Source: Amycolatopsis dendrobii
GTDB taxonomy: Bacteria > Actinomycetota > Actinomycetes > Mycobacteriales > Pseudonocardiaceae
Assembly: GCF_014145675.1 (NCBI RefSeq)
Contig: NZ_JACGZW010000009.1
Location: 1-64,000, forward strand
Direction: 5' to 3'
DNA: 64,000 nt
The notes beneath the pieces were generated by a model, which saw nothing but the letters and a program-made list of their open reading frames with translations, was not told where the DNA came from and did not search any database. The stretch's first letter is position 1. The number at the start of each line of letters is the position of its first letter. Both the position numbers and the translations under genes were made by a program. Positions 48,993-58,980 of this stretch are shown here, piece after piece.

Positions 48993-49322
48993 GTGACGGC
49001 AGGGATCGCCGCGATCACCGTGGACGGCTCCGCGGACGAGTTGCAGCAGCTGGTTTCCTGGCTCGGCGCCGAGGACGAACTGGCCGGGCGGGTGCGGCTC
49101 GCCGGGCCGGGCAGCGAAGTGGTCGTGATGGTGAGCAGCCGGTCGGCGGGCACCTTCTGCCGGTCGCTTTTCGGCTGGCTGCACCGGCAGCGCGCCGGAC
49201 GGCAGGTGTCGCTCACGGTGAAGCGGTCCGGGGCCGTCGAAGAGCTGGACGTCGACTGCGGCGGCGGGCATGACGTAGACGAGGTGCTCGCGAGCGTGCG
49301 GAGTTTCCTCGACCAAGACTGA
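48993..49322 (+). CDS. EACC1-like effector-associated constant component
   Basis: 109 aa. The pattern L-x-x-L-x-x-W-L-x-x-E-D-E-L-x-G-R-V-R (residues 17-38), a short alpha/beta region with VSSRSAGTFCRSLFGWLHRQRAGRQVSLTVKRSG and the acidic end VEELDVDCGGG match actinobacterial EACC1 proteins. These are small partners of STAND-type conflict-system effectors. No effector gene adjoins here, so it looks orphaned. GTG at 48993 with GGGAGGGGAGC upstream. Confidence 0.6.
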   Translation: MTAGIAAITVDGSADELQQLVSWLGAEDELAGRVRLAGPGSEVVVMVSSRSAGTFCRSLFGWLHRQRAGRQVSLTVKRSGAVEELDVDCGGGHDVDEVLASVRSFLDQD

Positions 49323-49338
49323 TCGGCCGGCGCGAAAA

Positions 49339-49372
49339 AAGGGCCCGCACGGTGCGCACCGTGCGGGCCCTT
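49339..49372. terminator. perfect-palindrome bidirectional terminator
   Basis: AAGGGCCCGCACGGTGC (49339-49355) is followed immediately by its exact reverse complement (49356-49372). An A-run before it and T-rich sequence after it serve both the EACC1 gene and the convergent pknB operon end. Confidence 0.9.
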
Positions 49373-49385
49373 CTCGTGAAACTGG

Positions 49386-51371
49386 TCAGCCGTTGTTGCG
49401 GATTCCGCCCGGCGGGAAGATCCCGCCGCTGGAGCTGGACGTCGTCGAGCCGCTGCCGTCGTCCTCCTTGATCGTCAGCGTGATCGACTGGGTCGGGCTG
49501 ATCTGGCTGCCCGCCTGCGGGTTCTGCTTCACCACGGTGTTGGGCTGGCCGCCGCCGCCGTGCGTCGACTGCGTCTGGATGCTGCCCGCCCAGCCCAGGC
49601 TCTGCAGCTTCTGCGTCGCCTGATCCTCGGTCATCCCGGTCAGGTCCGGCATCTGGATCTGCTGCGGGCCGGACGACACGATCAGCTTCACCGTGCTGTT
49701 CGGGGGCAGGTTGCCGCCGTTCGGCTGCTGCTCGATGACCTGGTCCTTAGGCTGGTCCGAGGCCTGGTCGACCCGCTGGGGCTTGAACCCGGCGTTCTGC
49801 AGGATCTGCTTCGCCGTCGCGTAGTCCTTGCCGACCGTGTTCGGCACTTCCTTCTGGTTGACGCCGGACCCGACGACGATGTCCACCGGCGTGCCTTCGG
49901 TGGCCGAGGAGTTCGCGGTCGGGTTCTGCGACACGATCTTGCCGACGTCGCTCGGGTTGTCGACCGGCTGCGACGTCGTGTTGCCGAGCTTCAGCTTCGC
50001 CTGCTCGAGCGCCGCCTTCGCCTCGTCCGCCGACTTGCCGTGCAGGTCCGGCACGGTCGTGCTGCCCGGCTTCTGCCCGACGGTGAGCGTGATCGTGGAC
50101 GTGGTCGGCACCGTCTTGCCGACCTCCGGGTCGATCGCGATGACCTTGCCGATCTGGTCCTCGGTGCAGGTCTGCCCGCCGGGGTTGTTCGCCTCCGGAC
50201 CGCACACCACGGTCTTGTTCGGCGCGAACGACGAGAAGCCCGCCTGCTGCAATGCCGTCTTCGCCTGGGTGACCTGCTGGTTGACCACCGGCGGGATCTG
50301 CGCGGTCTCGTTCTTGTCGCGGAACGATCCGCTCAGCCAGAAGATCAACAGCACCACGCCCGCCACGAGCAGCGCGGCGATCACCCCGAAGATGATCCGG
50401 CGGCGGCGCTTGGCCCGCGGGTCCTCGTCCGGCTCGTCGGCGTACTCGTCGTAAGCCTGCGGCTGGCGCCGGTCGGCGTTCATCACCTGGGTGCGCTCGT
50501 CGTCCGACATCACCATCGGGGCCGACGGACGCTGCCCGGACAGCGTCCGGACCAGGTCGGAACGCATCTCGGCGGCCGACTGGTACCGGTTCGCCGGGCC
50601 CTTGGCCAGCGCTTTCAGCACGACCGCGTCCAGCTCCGGCGACACCGCCGGGTTGACCGACGACGGCGGGTTCGGGTCCTCCCGCACGTGCTGGTACGCC
50701 ACCGCGACCGGGGAATCGCCGGTGAACGGCGGCTCTCCGGTGATCAGTTCGTACAGCACGCAGCCCGCCGCGTAGACGTCCGACCGGGCGTCCACCGACT
50801 CGCCGCGCGCCTGCTCCGGCGAGAGGTACTGGGCGGTGCCGATGACGGCCGCGGTCTGCGTCATCGCCGACTGGCCGTCGTGCATGGCGCGCGCGATGCC
50901 GAAGTCCATCACCTTGACGGCGCCGTTCTTCGTGATCATCACGTTCGCCGGCTTCACGTCGCGGTGCACGATGCCGTGCCGGTGCGAGAAGTCGAGCGCG
51001 GCGCAGACGTCGGCCATGACCTCCATCGCGCGCTTCTGCGACAGCGGGCCCTCGGTCTTGACGATGTCCCGCAGCGTCCGGCCTTCGACGTACTCCATCA
51101 CGATGTACGGCAGCGGCCCGACGTCGGTGTTCGCCTCGCCGGTGTCGTACACGGCGACGATCGCGGGATGGTTCAGCGCGGCGGCGTTCTGCGCCTCGCG
51201 GCGGAACCGCTCCTGGAACTGCGGGTCGCGGGCGAGGTCCGCGCGCAGGACCTTGATCGCGACTTCCCGGCCCAGCCGCACGTCGTGCCCGTGGTGGACC
51301 TCGGACATACCGCCGTACCCGAGCGTGTCGCCCAGCTCGTACCGATTGGAGAGCAGTCTGGGTGTCGTCAT
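49386..51371 (-). CDS. pknB: PASTA-domain serine/threonine protein kinase PknB
   Basis: 661 aa. Kinase domain about 14-275: glycine loop GYGGMSEV, Lys in AIKVL, catalytic HRDVKPAN and DFG as MDFGIAR. A juxtamembrane Arg-rich segment and one membrane helix ([20 protein letters not shown], about 345-364) lead to four extracellular PASTA repeats that sense muropeptides or lipid II. It phosphorylates cell-wall and division proteins. ATG at 51371 overlaps the pknA stop by 4 bp. Confidence 0.97.
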   Translation of the reverse strand: MTTPRLLSNRYELGDTLGYGGMSEVHHGHDVRLGREVAIKVLRADLARDPQFQERFRREAQNAAALNHPAIVAVYDTGEANTDVGPLPYIVMEYVEGRTLRDIVKTEGPLSQKRAMEVMADVCAALDFSHRHGIVHRDVKPANVMITKNGAVKVMDFGIARAMHDGQSAMTQTAAVIGTAQYLSPEQARGESVDARSDVYAAGCVLYELITGEPPFTGDSPVAVAYQHVREDPNPPSSVNPAVSPELDAVVLKALAKGPANRYQSAAEMRSDLVRTLSGQRPSAPMVMSDDERTQVMNADRRQPQAYDEYADEPDEDPRAKRRRRIIFGVIAALLVAGVVLLIFWLSGSFRDKNETAQIPPVVNQQVTQAKTALQQAGFSSFAPNKTVVCGPEANNPGGQTCTEDQIGKVIAIDPEVGKTVPTTSTITLTVGQKPGSTTVPDLHGKSADEAKAALEQAKLKLGNTTSQPVDNPSDVGKIVSQNPTANSSATEGTPVDIVVGSGVNQKEVPNTVGKDYATAKQILQNAGFKPQRVDQASDQPKDQVIEQQPNGGNLPPNSTVKLIVSSGPQQIQMPDLTGMTEDQATQKLQSLGWAGSIQTQSTHGGGGQPNTVVKQNPQAGSQISPTQSITLTIKEDDGSGSTTSSSSGGIFPPGGIRNNG

Positions 51372-52603
51372 CGCTTCGTGCCGTTCCATTCCGTCCAAGG
51401 TGTGGTCATCATGCCTTGCAGGCCCTGGGCCTCGCTCGTACCGGCCGGGGTGGCTGAGGTCGGTTCGCTCCCGCTGTCCACGCTTCGCGGCGGTCCTCCG
51501 TTGCCGGAGGACACCACTCTCGCGATCAAGAACGCCACGGCCACCAAGACCACGACGATGACCACCGCGAGCAGCACCCACCAGCCCCACTGGTTCCGTT
51601 TCGGCGGCGGGACCGGTGGACCCGGCGGAGCCGACAGCGGCCGGAACGCCGGGTTGGAACTGGGTCCGACCGGTGCGCCGGCCGCCTGCGGCACTGCGGG
51701 CGGAACCGGGGGCACCGGCGGCGCCTGGCCTGCCGCGTAGGCGGCGTTGACCAGGCCGAGCGGGGTGGGCAGCGGGCGGCCTGCCCGGACCGCGGCGATC
51801 GCGCCGGCGAACTCGCCGCCGCTGGCGTAGCGCTGCCGGGGGTCCTTCACGAGCGTCGCCTCGATCACCGCCCGCGCGCCCGGCGGGACGTCCGGCGGCA
51901 GCGGCGGCGGGACGTCGCGGATGTGCATCATCGCGACCGTCACCGCGTTCTCGGACAGGAACGGCCGATGCCCGGCGAGGCATTCGTACCCGCACACCGC
52001 GAGCGAATACACGTCGCTGGCCGGTTCCGCGTCCTGGCCGAGCGCCTGCTCCGGCGCGATGTAGTGCGCGGTGCCCATGACCATGCCGGACCGCGTGACC
52101 GGCGCGGCGTCGGCGGCCTTGGCCACGCCGAAGTCGGTGATCTTCACCTTGCCCGCGGGGGTGACCAGGATGTTGCCCGGCTTCACGTCGCGGTGCACCA
52201 GGCCCTGTTCGTGCGCGGCCTGCAACGCGGTGCCCGCCTGCTCGAGCAGGTCGAGCGTGTAGTCCGCGGTGAGCCGCCCGTGCTTGGCGAGGATGCCCGC
52301 GAGCGGATCACCCTCCACGTACTCCATCACCAGGTACGCGATGGACAGGTCCTCGTTGACCGTCTCGCCGTAGTCGTGCACCGCGGCGATCCCGGCGTGG
52401 TTGAGCGAGGCGGTCATCCGTGCCTCGGTCCGGAACCGGTGCAGGAATTCGGCGTCGCCGGACAGTTCGGCCTTCAGCACCTTCACCGCGACGATCCGGT
52501 CGAGCCGGGTGTCGCTCGCCTGCCAGACCTCGCCCATCCCGCCGACGGCGATCCGGTTCGTCAGCTTGTAGCGCTCGGCCAGCAGCTGACCCGAGGACAG
52601 CAT
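51368..52603 (-). CDS. pknA: serine/threonine protein kinase PknA
   Basis: 411 aa. Kinase domain about 12-270 (GGMGEVWQ loop, [32 protein letters not shown]). A Pro-rich linker, one membrane helix ([21 protein letters not shown], about 340-360) and a short extracellular Ser/Thr/Pro tail without a sensor domain complete it. It works with PknB in control of growth and division. Operon order rodA-pbpA-pknA-pknB; 3-bp gap from pbpA. Confidence 0.97.
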   Translation of the reverse strand: MLSSGQLLAERYKLTNRIAVGGMGEVWQASDTRLDRIVAVKVLKAELSGDAEFLHRFRTEARMTASLNHAGIAAVHDYGETVNEDLSIAYLVMEYVEGDPLAGILAKHGRLTADYTLDLLEQAGTALQAAHEQGLVHRDVKPGNILVTPAGKVKITDFGVAKAADAAPVTRSGMVMGTAHYIAPEQALGQDAEPASDVYSLAVCGYECLAGHRPFLSENAVTVAMMHIRDVPPPLPPDVPPGARAVIEATLVKDPRQRYASGGEFAGAIAAVRAGRPLPTPLGLVNAAYAAGQAPPVPPVPPAVPQAAGAPVGPSSNPAFRPLSAPPGPPVPPPKRNQWGWWVLLAVVIVVVLVAVAFLIARVVSSGNGGPPRSVDSGSEPTSATPAGTSEAQGLQGMMTTPWTEWNGTKR

Positions 52604-52606
52604 CGG

Positions 52607-54070
52607 CTATCCACCCCCGAGCCGGGCGGCGATGGCGGCACGGCCGATCTCGGCGGCCACCGTGCCGCCGGTCGCGGCGAGACCGCGGTTGCCGCCGTTC
52701 TCGACGATGACCGACACGGCGATCTGCGGGTTGTCCGACGGCGCGAACGCGGTGTACCACGCGTGCGGGGCGGTGTTCTTCGAGTCGGCGCCGTGCTCGG
52801 CGGTACCGGTCTTCGACGCGATCTTCAGCGCGTCGTTCTTGCCGCCGCCCTTGGTGAAGGACTCCGACGCGATCATCATGTCGGTGAGGATCTTGTCGTT
52901 CTCCGGCGACAGCGCGGGCTTGCCGGTGAGCTGCTCCGGGTCGACGTTCTCGACCGTCGACAGGTCAGGGGCCAGGATCGACTGGATCAGCTGCGGCTTC
53001 ATCGCGTAACCGTTGTTCGCGACGGTCGCCGAGAGCAGGCAGTCCTGCAGCGGGGTGAGCCGGACGTCGCGCTGGCCGATGCCGCTCTGGTAGAGCGCGC
53101 CCGGCGAGTCGAGCGGGCCGACGGTCGAGCCGACGACCCGCATCGGCACGGTGAGGTCGGTCTGCCCGATGCCGAAGTTGACCGCGGCCGCCTTCATCTT
53201 GTCCGCGCCGAGCTGGCCCGCGAAGGTCGCGAACGGGACGTTGCACGAATGCGCCAGCGCGTCCTTGAAGGTGTTGCCGGGGCAGGTTTCGCCGCCGTAG
53301 TTCTCCAGCGTCGTGTTCGTGCCCGGCAGCTGCACGTTCGGCGCGGTGCTGATCTGGGTGTCCGGGCCGATCCCGCTCTCCAGCGCCGCGGTGGCGGTGA
53401 CGATCTTGAACGTCGACCCGGGCGGGTAGTTCTCCGAGATCGCCCGGTTCAGCATCGGGTTGTTCTTGTCTTTGGAGTAGGCGTCCCAGGCCTTGTTCTG
53501 GTCGGTGCCGTGCGTCGCCAGCTGGTTCGGGTCGTACGACGGGGTCGAGACCATCGCCAGGATCCGGCCGGTCTTCGGCTCCATCGCGACCACCGCGCCG
53601 GTGTAGCCGCGCTGCGTCATCAGGTCGTAGGCGGCCTTCTGCACCTTCGGGTCGATGGTGAGTTTCACGTTGCCGCCGCGCGGATCGCGGCCGGTGACCA
53701 TGTCCGAAAGCCTGCGCACGAACAGCCGCGGATCCGATCCGTTCAGCACGTCGTCCTCGGCGCGCTCGAGCCCGCCCGCGCCGTAGTTGATCGAGTAGTA
53801 CCCGGTGACCGGGGCGTACATCGGGCCGTCGGCGTAGGTGCGGAAGAACTTGAACTTGTCGGTCGAGGGCTTCACGCCGGCGAGCACGGTGCCGTCCGGC
53901 GTGACGATCTGGCCGCGCTGGCGGGAGTACTCGTCGTAGAGCACGCGCTGGTTGCGCGGATCGGTGCGGTACGTGTCGGCTTTGATGACCTGGACGTAGG
54001 TGATGTTGGCCAGCAGCAGCACGATCATCGCGAGCATCGCCATGCCGACCTTGCGCAGGGGGGCGTTCAC
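52607..54070 (-). CDS. pbpA: penicillin-binding protein A (class B transpeptidase)
   Basis: 487 aa. An uncleaved N-terminal membrane anchor (VGMAMLAMIVLLLANITYVQV) is followed by the dimerisation segment and the transpeptidase domain with SxxK as STFK (about 222), SxN as SCN (about 278) and KTGT (about 427). It cross-links peptidoglycan in the periplasm-like space, with RodA as glycosyltransferase partner. Overlaps rodA by 4 bp. Confidence 0.97.
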   Translation of the reverse strand: MNAPLRKVGMAMLAMIVLLLANITYVQVIKADTYRTDPRNQRVLYDEYSRQRGQIVTPDGTVLAGVKPSTDKFKFFRTYADGPMYAPVTGYYSINYGAGGLERAEDDVLNGSDPRLFVRRLSDMVTGRDPRGGNVKLTIDPKVQKAAYDLMTQRGYTGAVVAMEPKTGRILAMVSTPSYDPNQLATHGTDQNKAWDAYSKDKNNPMLNRAISENYPPGSTFKIVTATAALESGIGPDTQISTAPNVQLPGTNTTLENYGGETCPGNTFKDALAHSCNVPFATFAGQLGADKMKAAAVNFGIGQTDLTVPMRVVGSTVGPLDSPGALYQSGIGQRDVRLTPLQDCLLSATVANNGYAMKPQLIQSILAPDLSTVENVDPEQLTGKPALSPENDKILTDMMIASESFTKGGGKNDALKIASKTGTAEHGADSKNTAPHAWYTAFAPSDNPQIAVSVIVENGGNRGLAATGGTVAAEIGRAAIAARLGGG

Positions 54071-55554
54071 GCGGTCCTCCCGTTCGGGTCGCCTTCGACT
54101 GGCGGACGCCGCACCATCACGGTGTGCGCCTCGGCGATCGGAGCCTGCGGCTGCTGCGGCTTCGGCCGGGTGGCCGGCCTGCGCGCCGCGTCCGAAATGC
54201 GCAGCATCAGGGCGACCAGGATGTAGTTCGCCAGCAGCGAAGAGCCGCCGTAGGACAGGAACGGCGCGGTGACGCCGGTTTCCGGGATGAGCGCGGTGAC
54301 GCCGCCGACGACCACGAAGATCTGGATCACGATGGTGAAGGCGAGCCCGCCGCCGAGCAGTTTGCCGAACGTGTCGCGCACCGCCAGCGCGCTGCGCATG
54401 CCGCGCATCGCCAGCAGCATGTACAGCATCAGCACCGCGGCCAGCCCGATGAAGCCGAGCTCCTCGCCGATCGCGGCGGTGATGAAGTCGGTGCTCGCGG
54501 CGGGCGGGATGTCCGGACGGCCAGCGCCGAGCCCGGTGCCGCCGACGCCGCCGGTGCCGAGCCCGAACAGGCCCTGCGCGAGCTGGTAGCTGCCGCCCAG
54601 CACGTCGTAGCGCGGGCCGGTGGGGTTGAGCCAGTTCTCCACCCGCTGCTGGACGTGGCCGAACAGGTTGTAGGCGATGAGGCAGCCGCCGACGAAGAAC
54701 GTCAGCCCGACGACGACCCAGATCGCGCGCTCGGTCGCGACGTAGAGCATCACCAGGATGATGCTGAAATACAGCAGCGACGTGCCGAGGTCCTTCTCGA
54801 AGACCAGCACGCCGATCGCGACGGCGGCGGCGATCAGGATCGGGCCCAGATCACGGGCGCGCGGCAGTTCCACGCCGAGGAACTTCTTGCCCGCCACCAT
54901 GAACAAATCGCGTTTGGACACCAGGAACGACGCGAAGAAGATCATCAGCAGCAGCTTCGCGAACTCGCCCGGCTGGATCGAGAAGAACGGCAGCTTCAGC
55001 CACACCTTCGCGCCGCCCGCCTCGGACAGGCTTGCGGGCAGCACCGCGGGCAGCGCGAGCGCGCCGAGCCCGACCAGGCCGGCGATGTAGCTGTAGCGGG
55101 TCAGCGTGCGGTGGTCGTTGACCACCACCAGCACGATCACGAACAGCACCAGCGAAACCGCGGTGAACAGCAGTTGCTTGGTGATCTCCGGCGAGTACTC
55201 CTTGCCGCGCTGCAACGCCGATTCGGCCTTCGCCAGGTCGAGCCGGTGAATCATCACCAGCCCGATCCCGTTGAGCAGCGCGACACACGGCAGCAGCACC
55301 GGGTCGGCGTACGGGGCCCAGCGGCGCACGGCGAGGTGCGTCGTCGCGAGCACGCCCAGGTAAGCGAGTCCCACCCACAGGATCGAGAGCGTCAGCTCCT
55401 GCTCCTGATTGGCCTCGACGATGACCAGCGCGAGCGTGACGATGCCCGCCGCGAACGCCAGCAACGCGAGCTCTGTGCCCCTTCGCTTGGGCAGGTCTCG
55501 CGGCGGATTCGTGGCGAACTGGGCGGACATCGGGTCGGCCAGCGGCTGGCCCAT
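54067..55554 (-). CDS. rodA: RodA/FtsW-family peptidoglycan glycosyltransferase
   Basis: 495-aa SEDS protein with ten or more membrane helices. Signatures: GAKVWLKLPFFSIQPGEFAKLLL, FEKDLGTSLLYFSI (catalytic Asp) and ETGVTAPFLSYGGSSLLANY. It polymerises lipid II with PbpA. The C-terminus has an added Pro/Gln-rich cytoplasmic tail. ATG at 55554 touches the pstP stop, so the operon is tightly coupled. Confidence 0.97.
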   Translation of the reverse strand: MGQPLADPMSAQFATNPPRDLPKRRGTELALLAFAAGIVTLALVIVEANQEQELTLSILWVGLAYLGVLATTHLAVRRWAPYADPVLLPCVALLNGIGLVMIHRLDLAKAESALQRGKEYSPEITKQLLFTAVSLVLFVIVLVVVNDHRTLTRYSYIAGLVGLGALALPAVLPASLSEAGGAKVWLKLPFFSIQPGEFAKLLLMIFFASFLVSKRDLFMVAGKKFLGVELPRARDLGPILIAAAVAIGVLVFEKDLGTSLLYFSIILVMLYVATERAIWVVVGLTFFVGGCLIAYNLFGHVQQRVENWLNPTGPRYDVLGGSYQLAQGLFGLGTGGVGGTGLGAGRPDIPPAASTDFITAAIGEELGFIGLAAVLMLYMLLAMRGMRSALAVRDTFGKLLGGGLAFTIVIQIFVVVGGVTALIPETGVTAPFLSYGGSSLLANYILVALMLRISDAARRPATRPKPQQPQAPIAEAHTVMVRRPPVEGDPNGRTA

Positions 55555-56930
55555 CAGTTACCGCCCCCCGTCGGCGGCGTACCCGCCGTCGAGCAGTCCC
55601 TCCCCGCAGGCTGGTTCGCCGACGAAGGCGTGCCCCCGGGAGGAGCCACGCTGGACGAGGGCGCGCCCGACTGCGGGACGCCCGGAGGATTGGCCGGCTT
55701 GCAGTCCGACAGCTTCTTCTTGAGACGGAGGAAATCGTCGATGTACTTGCGCGCGTCGTCGAGGCTTTCGCGCTTCACGCCGTTCTGCACGGCGATCCGG
55801 GCGTCCTCCTGCAACGCGGAGACGCGGAGCTTGTCGGTGCACAGCTGGCCCGGCGGGCACGAGCCCTGCTCGAGCGAGTGCAGGTCGATGCCGAGGATGC
55901 TGCCCGGGACGCCGCGGTAGATCACGACCTCCTGATCGGGGCCTTCTCCGACGTAGTACTGGCTGAGCACGAAGTATCGAGTCGCGATCGCGGCGGCGCC
56001 CAGCACGATCAGCACCACGACCGCCCCCACGAGCCAGCGGAACCGTTTCCGCCGTTTCGCTTTCGGGTCCTCCGGCGGAGGCTGCTGCTCCGGTCGCGGC
56101 TGCGGCGGCGGCTGAGTCAGCGCGCGCGCCCGTGCCGCGGGAGAGTCCCCCTGATGCATCTCGTCGCTGCCGTCGCCGGCGGCTCCGCCCACGATCGGGG
56201 CGTCGTCGCCGAAATCGACGTCGACCACGTCGGCGATGATGACGGTCACGTTGTCCGTGCCGCCGCCCTTGAGCGCCAGTTCGATCATCCGGTCGGCGCA
56301 GTCCTGCGGATCCGGGATCTGCACGGCCTCGGCGAGTGTCTCGTCGCTGACCATTCCGGACAAACCGTCGGAGCAAATCAGGTACCGGTCACCGGGACGC
56401 GCCTCGCGCACGGTGAGGCTCGGTTCGACCTCGTGCCCGGTGAGCGCCTTGAGCAGCAGCGACCGCTGCGGGTGCACCGCGGCCTCTTCCGGCGTGATGC
56501 GGCCCTGTTCGAGCAGTTCGTTGACGAAGCTGTCGTCGCGGGTGATCTGGGCGAACTGCCCGCCGCGCATCAGATACGCGCGCGAGTCGCCGACGTGGAC
56601 CAGACCAAGTCTGCTTCCCGCGAACAAGACGGCGGTGAGCGTGGTGCCCATGCCGTCCAGGTCGGGGTCCTGGGACACCAGTTCGGCGATCGCCGCGTTG
56701 CCGTTCTGGACGGCTTCGCGAAGCTGGGCGAGCAGGTCGTCGCCCGGCTCGTCGTCGTCGAGCGGGGCGAGCGAGGCGATGACGACCTTGCTGGCCACCT
56801 CACCTGCGGCGTGCCCGCCCATGCCGTCGGCGAGCGCGAGAAGACGCGGGCCGGCGTACACGGAGTCCTGGTTGTTGGAACGCACCAGGCCCCGGTCGCT
56901 GCGGGCCGCGTAGCGGAGGACGAGAGTCAT
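55554..56930 (-). CDS. pstP: PP2C-type Ser/Thr phosphatase PstP
   Basis: 458 aa. The PP2C domain (about 5-240) has metal-binding NNQDSVYAG, ADGMGGHAAGE, VGDSRAYL and TDNVTVI motifs. A linker, one membrane helix (LVGAVVVLIVLGAAAIATRYFV, about 306-327) and an extracellular Cys-containing domain ending in a Pro/Ser/Gly tail follow. It reverses PknA/PknB phosphorylation. ATG at 56930; overlaps fhaB by 4 bp. Confidence 0.97.
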   Translation of the reverse strand: MTLVLRYAARSDRGLVRSNNQDSVYAGPRLLALADGMGGHAAGEVASKVVIASLAPLDDDEPGDDLLAQLREAVQNGNAAIAELVSQDPDLDGMGTTLTAVLFAGSRLGLVHVGDSRAYLMRGGQFAQITRDDSFVNELLEQGRITPEEAAVHPQRSLLLKALTGHEVEPSLTVREARPGDRYLICSDGLSGMVSDETLAEAVQIPDPQDCADRMIELALKGGGTDNVTVIIADVVDVDFGDDAPIVGGAAGDGSDEMHQGDSPAARARALTQPPPQPRPEQQPPPEDPKAKRRKRFRWLVGAVVVLIVLGAAAIATRYFVLSQYYVGEGPDQEVVIYRGVPGSILGIDLHSLEQGSCPPGQLCTDKLRVSALQEDARIAVQNGVKRESLDDARKYIDDFLRLKKKLSDCKPANPPGVPQSGAPSSSVAPPGGTPSSANQPAGRDCSTAGTPPTGGGN

Positions 56931-57388
56931 GGGCGAAGCTCGATCACCGTCTTGCCGATCCGGATGGGGACTCCGAGCGGGACCCGGAGGGGTGCAGTGA
57001 CCTTAGCCCGGTCGAGGTAGGTCCCGTTCGTCGAGCCCAGATCTTCCACGTACCAGTCCTCCCCGCGCAGCGCGATCCGGGCGTGCCGGGTCGATGCGTA
57101 GTCGTCGTCGAGCACCAGCGTCGAGTCGTCGGCCCGGCCGATGAGGATCGGCCGCCCGTCGAGCGCGATGCGGGTGCCCGCGAGGGCCCCGTGTGTCACG
57201 AGCAGTTGCTGCGGGGCCTTGCTGCCCCGCGGCTTCTTCTCTTTGTTGCGGCGGAAGGACGGCACCTGGACCCGGAGGCCCGACGCGGCGTAAAGGTCCG
57301 AGCGCACGACTCGGAGCGCGGCGAACACAAAGAGCCAGAGCAGCACGAGAAAGCCCACTCTGGTGAGTTGAACGACCAGCTCTGGCAC
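56927..57388 (-). CDS. fhaB: FHA-domain protein FhaB (FipA)
   Basis: 153 aa. An N-terminal membrane segment (TRVGFLVLLWLFVFAALRVV, about 8-27), a basic linker and a C-terminal FHA domain (ILIGRADDSTLVLDDDYASTRHARI, LGSTNGTYL) that reads phosphothreonine. In mycobacteria the homologue links FtsZ and FtsQ under PknA control. GTG at 57388 is chosen because the membrane segment starts there; no strong ribosome-binding site is visible. Confidence 0.94.
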   Translation of the reverse strand: MPELVVQLTRVGFLVLLWLFVFAALRVVRSDLYAASGLRVQVPSFRRNKEKKPRGSKAPQQLLVTHGALAGTRIALDGRPILIGRADDSTLVLDDDYASTRHARIALRGEDWYVEDLGSTNGTYLDRAKVTAPLRVPLGVPIRIGKTVIELRP

Positions 57389-57490
57389 TTGTTGTGTCCG
57401 CTCCCGCCTGTGCCTGCAAGCCGCGGCGCCACGCGCGCCGCGGATCCCCCCGCAAGACAATTCTGCGGGAACCCTGTGGACGGTCTGCGA

Positions 57491-58717
57491 TCAGCCCTGG
57501 GTTCGGAACACCAGAGACGAATGACCCACCCGGATCACGTCGCCGTCCGCCAGCTGCCACGTCTGCACCGGAGTGCCGTTGACCGTGGTCCCGTTGGTCG
57601 ACCCGATGTCGGCGAGCGTCGCGCTCTGCCCGTCCCAGGTGATCTCCAGGTGCCGTCGCGAAACGCCGGTGTCCGGAAGGCGGAAGTCCGCGTCCTGCCC
57701 GCGGCCGACGACGTTGCCGCCCTGCTTCAGCGAGTAGGTGCGGTTGGACCCGTCGTCCAGCTGAAGGCTCGCCTGAAGCTGACGGCCCGCGGCCGGAGCG
57801 CCCTGCTGCGCGTACGGGTCCTGTCCGTAGGCCGCCTGCGGCTGGCCGCCGTACTGGTCGTACCCGCCCTGCTGGCCGTAACCCTGGTCATAGCCCTGCG
57901 CCGGGGGCTGACCGCCGTAACCCTGGTCATAGCCCTGCTGCGGCTGCCCGTAGCCCTGGTCGTACCCGCCCTGCGGAGCCTGGCCGCCGTAACCCTGGTC
58001 GTAGCCGCCCTGCTGGCCGTAACCCTGGTCGTAGCCCTGGGCCGGGGGCTGCCCGTAGCCCTGGTCGTAACCGGGCTGCTGGCCCTGGCCGCCGTACTGG
58101 TCGTAGCCCTGCGCGGGGGGCTGGCCGCCGTAGCCCTGGTCGTAGCCCTGCTGCGGCTGACCGCCATAACCCTGGTCGTACCCGGGCTGCTGGCCACCCT
58201 GCTGTCCGTAGCCGTACTGGCCCTGCTGGCCGTACGGGTCACCCTGGTCGTATTGGCCGTAGCCGGGGGGCTGGCTCATTGGTGGGTCTCCTGCGTTGCT
58301 GGGTCGTGCCGACCGTGACGGCCCTTCCCCCGCAGTGGCGCGGGCGTCGGGATCGACGGACGAACGGGTCTTGAACTGTCCAGTATGCAGCGCCTCGTTG
58401 CGCTCGAGTGATACGACGACGTCACCATAGGTGTCCCAGCCCTGCGCGGCGAGGTGTTCCGCCACCGCCTTCGCGAGAACCCCGGTGACCCGCTGCTCAT
58501 CGCCGGCCATGCGATCGTGGTCAGCCGCCCCCAACGACACGATGTAGTGATTCGGGGCGAGCTGCCGACCGCCTGCCAGCTCACGAACGTTCTCCTCGCC
58601 TTCCCTCTCGAGCGCAACCGCCACTTCCTGCGTGACGACGTTGCCGCCGAACATGCGCGCGAAAGTATTCCCCACCAGGTTCTCGAGTCGCCTGTCAAAG
58701 CGCTCAACGCGACCCAC
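57491..58717 (-). CDS. fhaA: FHA-domain protein FhaA with YDQGYG repeats
   Basis: 408 aa. The N-terminal DUF3662 domain (about 1-125: [25 protein letters not shown]) is followed by a 165-residue low-complexity linker of YDQGYGxQ-type repeats and a C-terminal FHA domain ([34 protein letters not shown]). The homologue binds phosphorylated MviN/MurJ and regulates peptidoglycan synthesis. GTG at 58717 has GAGGAGG 9 bases upstream. It begins the operon. Confidence 0.95.
   Translation of the reverse strand: MGRVERFDRRLENLVGNTFARMFGGNVVTQEVAVALEREGEENVRELAGGRQLAPNHYIVSLGAADHDRMAGDEQRVTGVLAKAVAEHLAAQGWDTYGDVVVSLERNEALHTGQFKTRSSVDPDARATAGEGPSRSARPSNAGDPPMSQPPGYGQYDQGDPYGQQGQYGYGQQGGQQPGYDQGYGGQPQQGYDQGYGGQPPAQGYDQYGGQGQQPGYDQGYGQPPAQGYDQGYGQQGGYDQGYGGQAPQGGYDQGYGQPQQGYDQGYGGQPPAQGYDQGYGQQGGYDQYGGQPQAAYGQDPYAQQGAPAAGRQLQASLQLDDGSNRTYSLKQGGNVVGRGQDADFRLPDTGVSRRHLEITWDGQSATLADIGSTNGTTVNGTPVQTWQLADGDVIRVGHSSLVFRTQG
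57800..58270 (-). repeat. coding repeats for Tyr-Asp-Gln-Gly-Tyr-Gly in fhaA
   Basis: More than ten degenerate copies of a unit encoding YDQGYG(G)QPPAQG or [10 protein letters not shown] make up the fhaA linker. Near-identical DNA copies (for example ccctggtcgtagccctg words) make this stretch liable to length change. Confidence 0.9.
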
Positions 58718-58847
58718 CGGGGACAACCTCCTCACACGTGTGCTTCCGCATCGATCCTATCCGGGGGAGGAAGGGTTGGGCATGCCCCCGGTGAAACCCG
58801 TCAGAAGGCCCTGCTAAGCTTTGCTGGCTGCCTCAAGGAAGCAACTC

Positions 58848-58933
58848 GGGCGAGTGGCGGAATGGCAGACGCGCACGGTTCAGGTCCGTGTGTCCGAAAG
58901 GACGTGAGGGTTCAACTCCCTCCTCGCCCACCA
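58848..58933 (+). tRNA. leuT: tRNA-Leu (CAG)
   Basis: Class II tRNA with long variable arm (TGTCCGAAAGGACG). Acceptor GGGCGAG/CTCGCCC, anticodon stem CACGG/CCGTG with loop TTCAGGT (anticodon CAG at 58881-58883), T-arm GGGTTCAACTCCC, and an encoded CCA at 58931-58933. Corresponds to leuT at the end of the mycobacterial origin block. Confidence 0.98.
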
Positions 58934-58934
58934 C

Positions 58935-58980
58935 GGGAAGAGCCCCAGTCGCTTGCGCGACTGGGGCTCTTCCCGTTTGT
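58935..58980 (+). terminator. terminator after tRNA-Leu
   Basis: GGGAAGAGCCCCAGTCGC (58935-58952), loop TTGC, and the exact complement (58957-58974) followed by GTTTGT: a perfect 18-bp stem. Confidence 0.93.

Noticed and set aside
54124-55920. 598-codon frame antisense to rodA and pstP
   Set aside because: His/Arg/Asp-rich shadow of membrane-protein coding; no motif.
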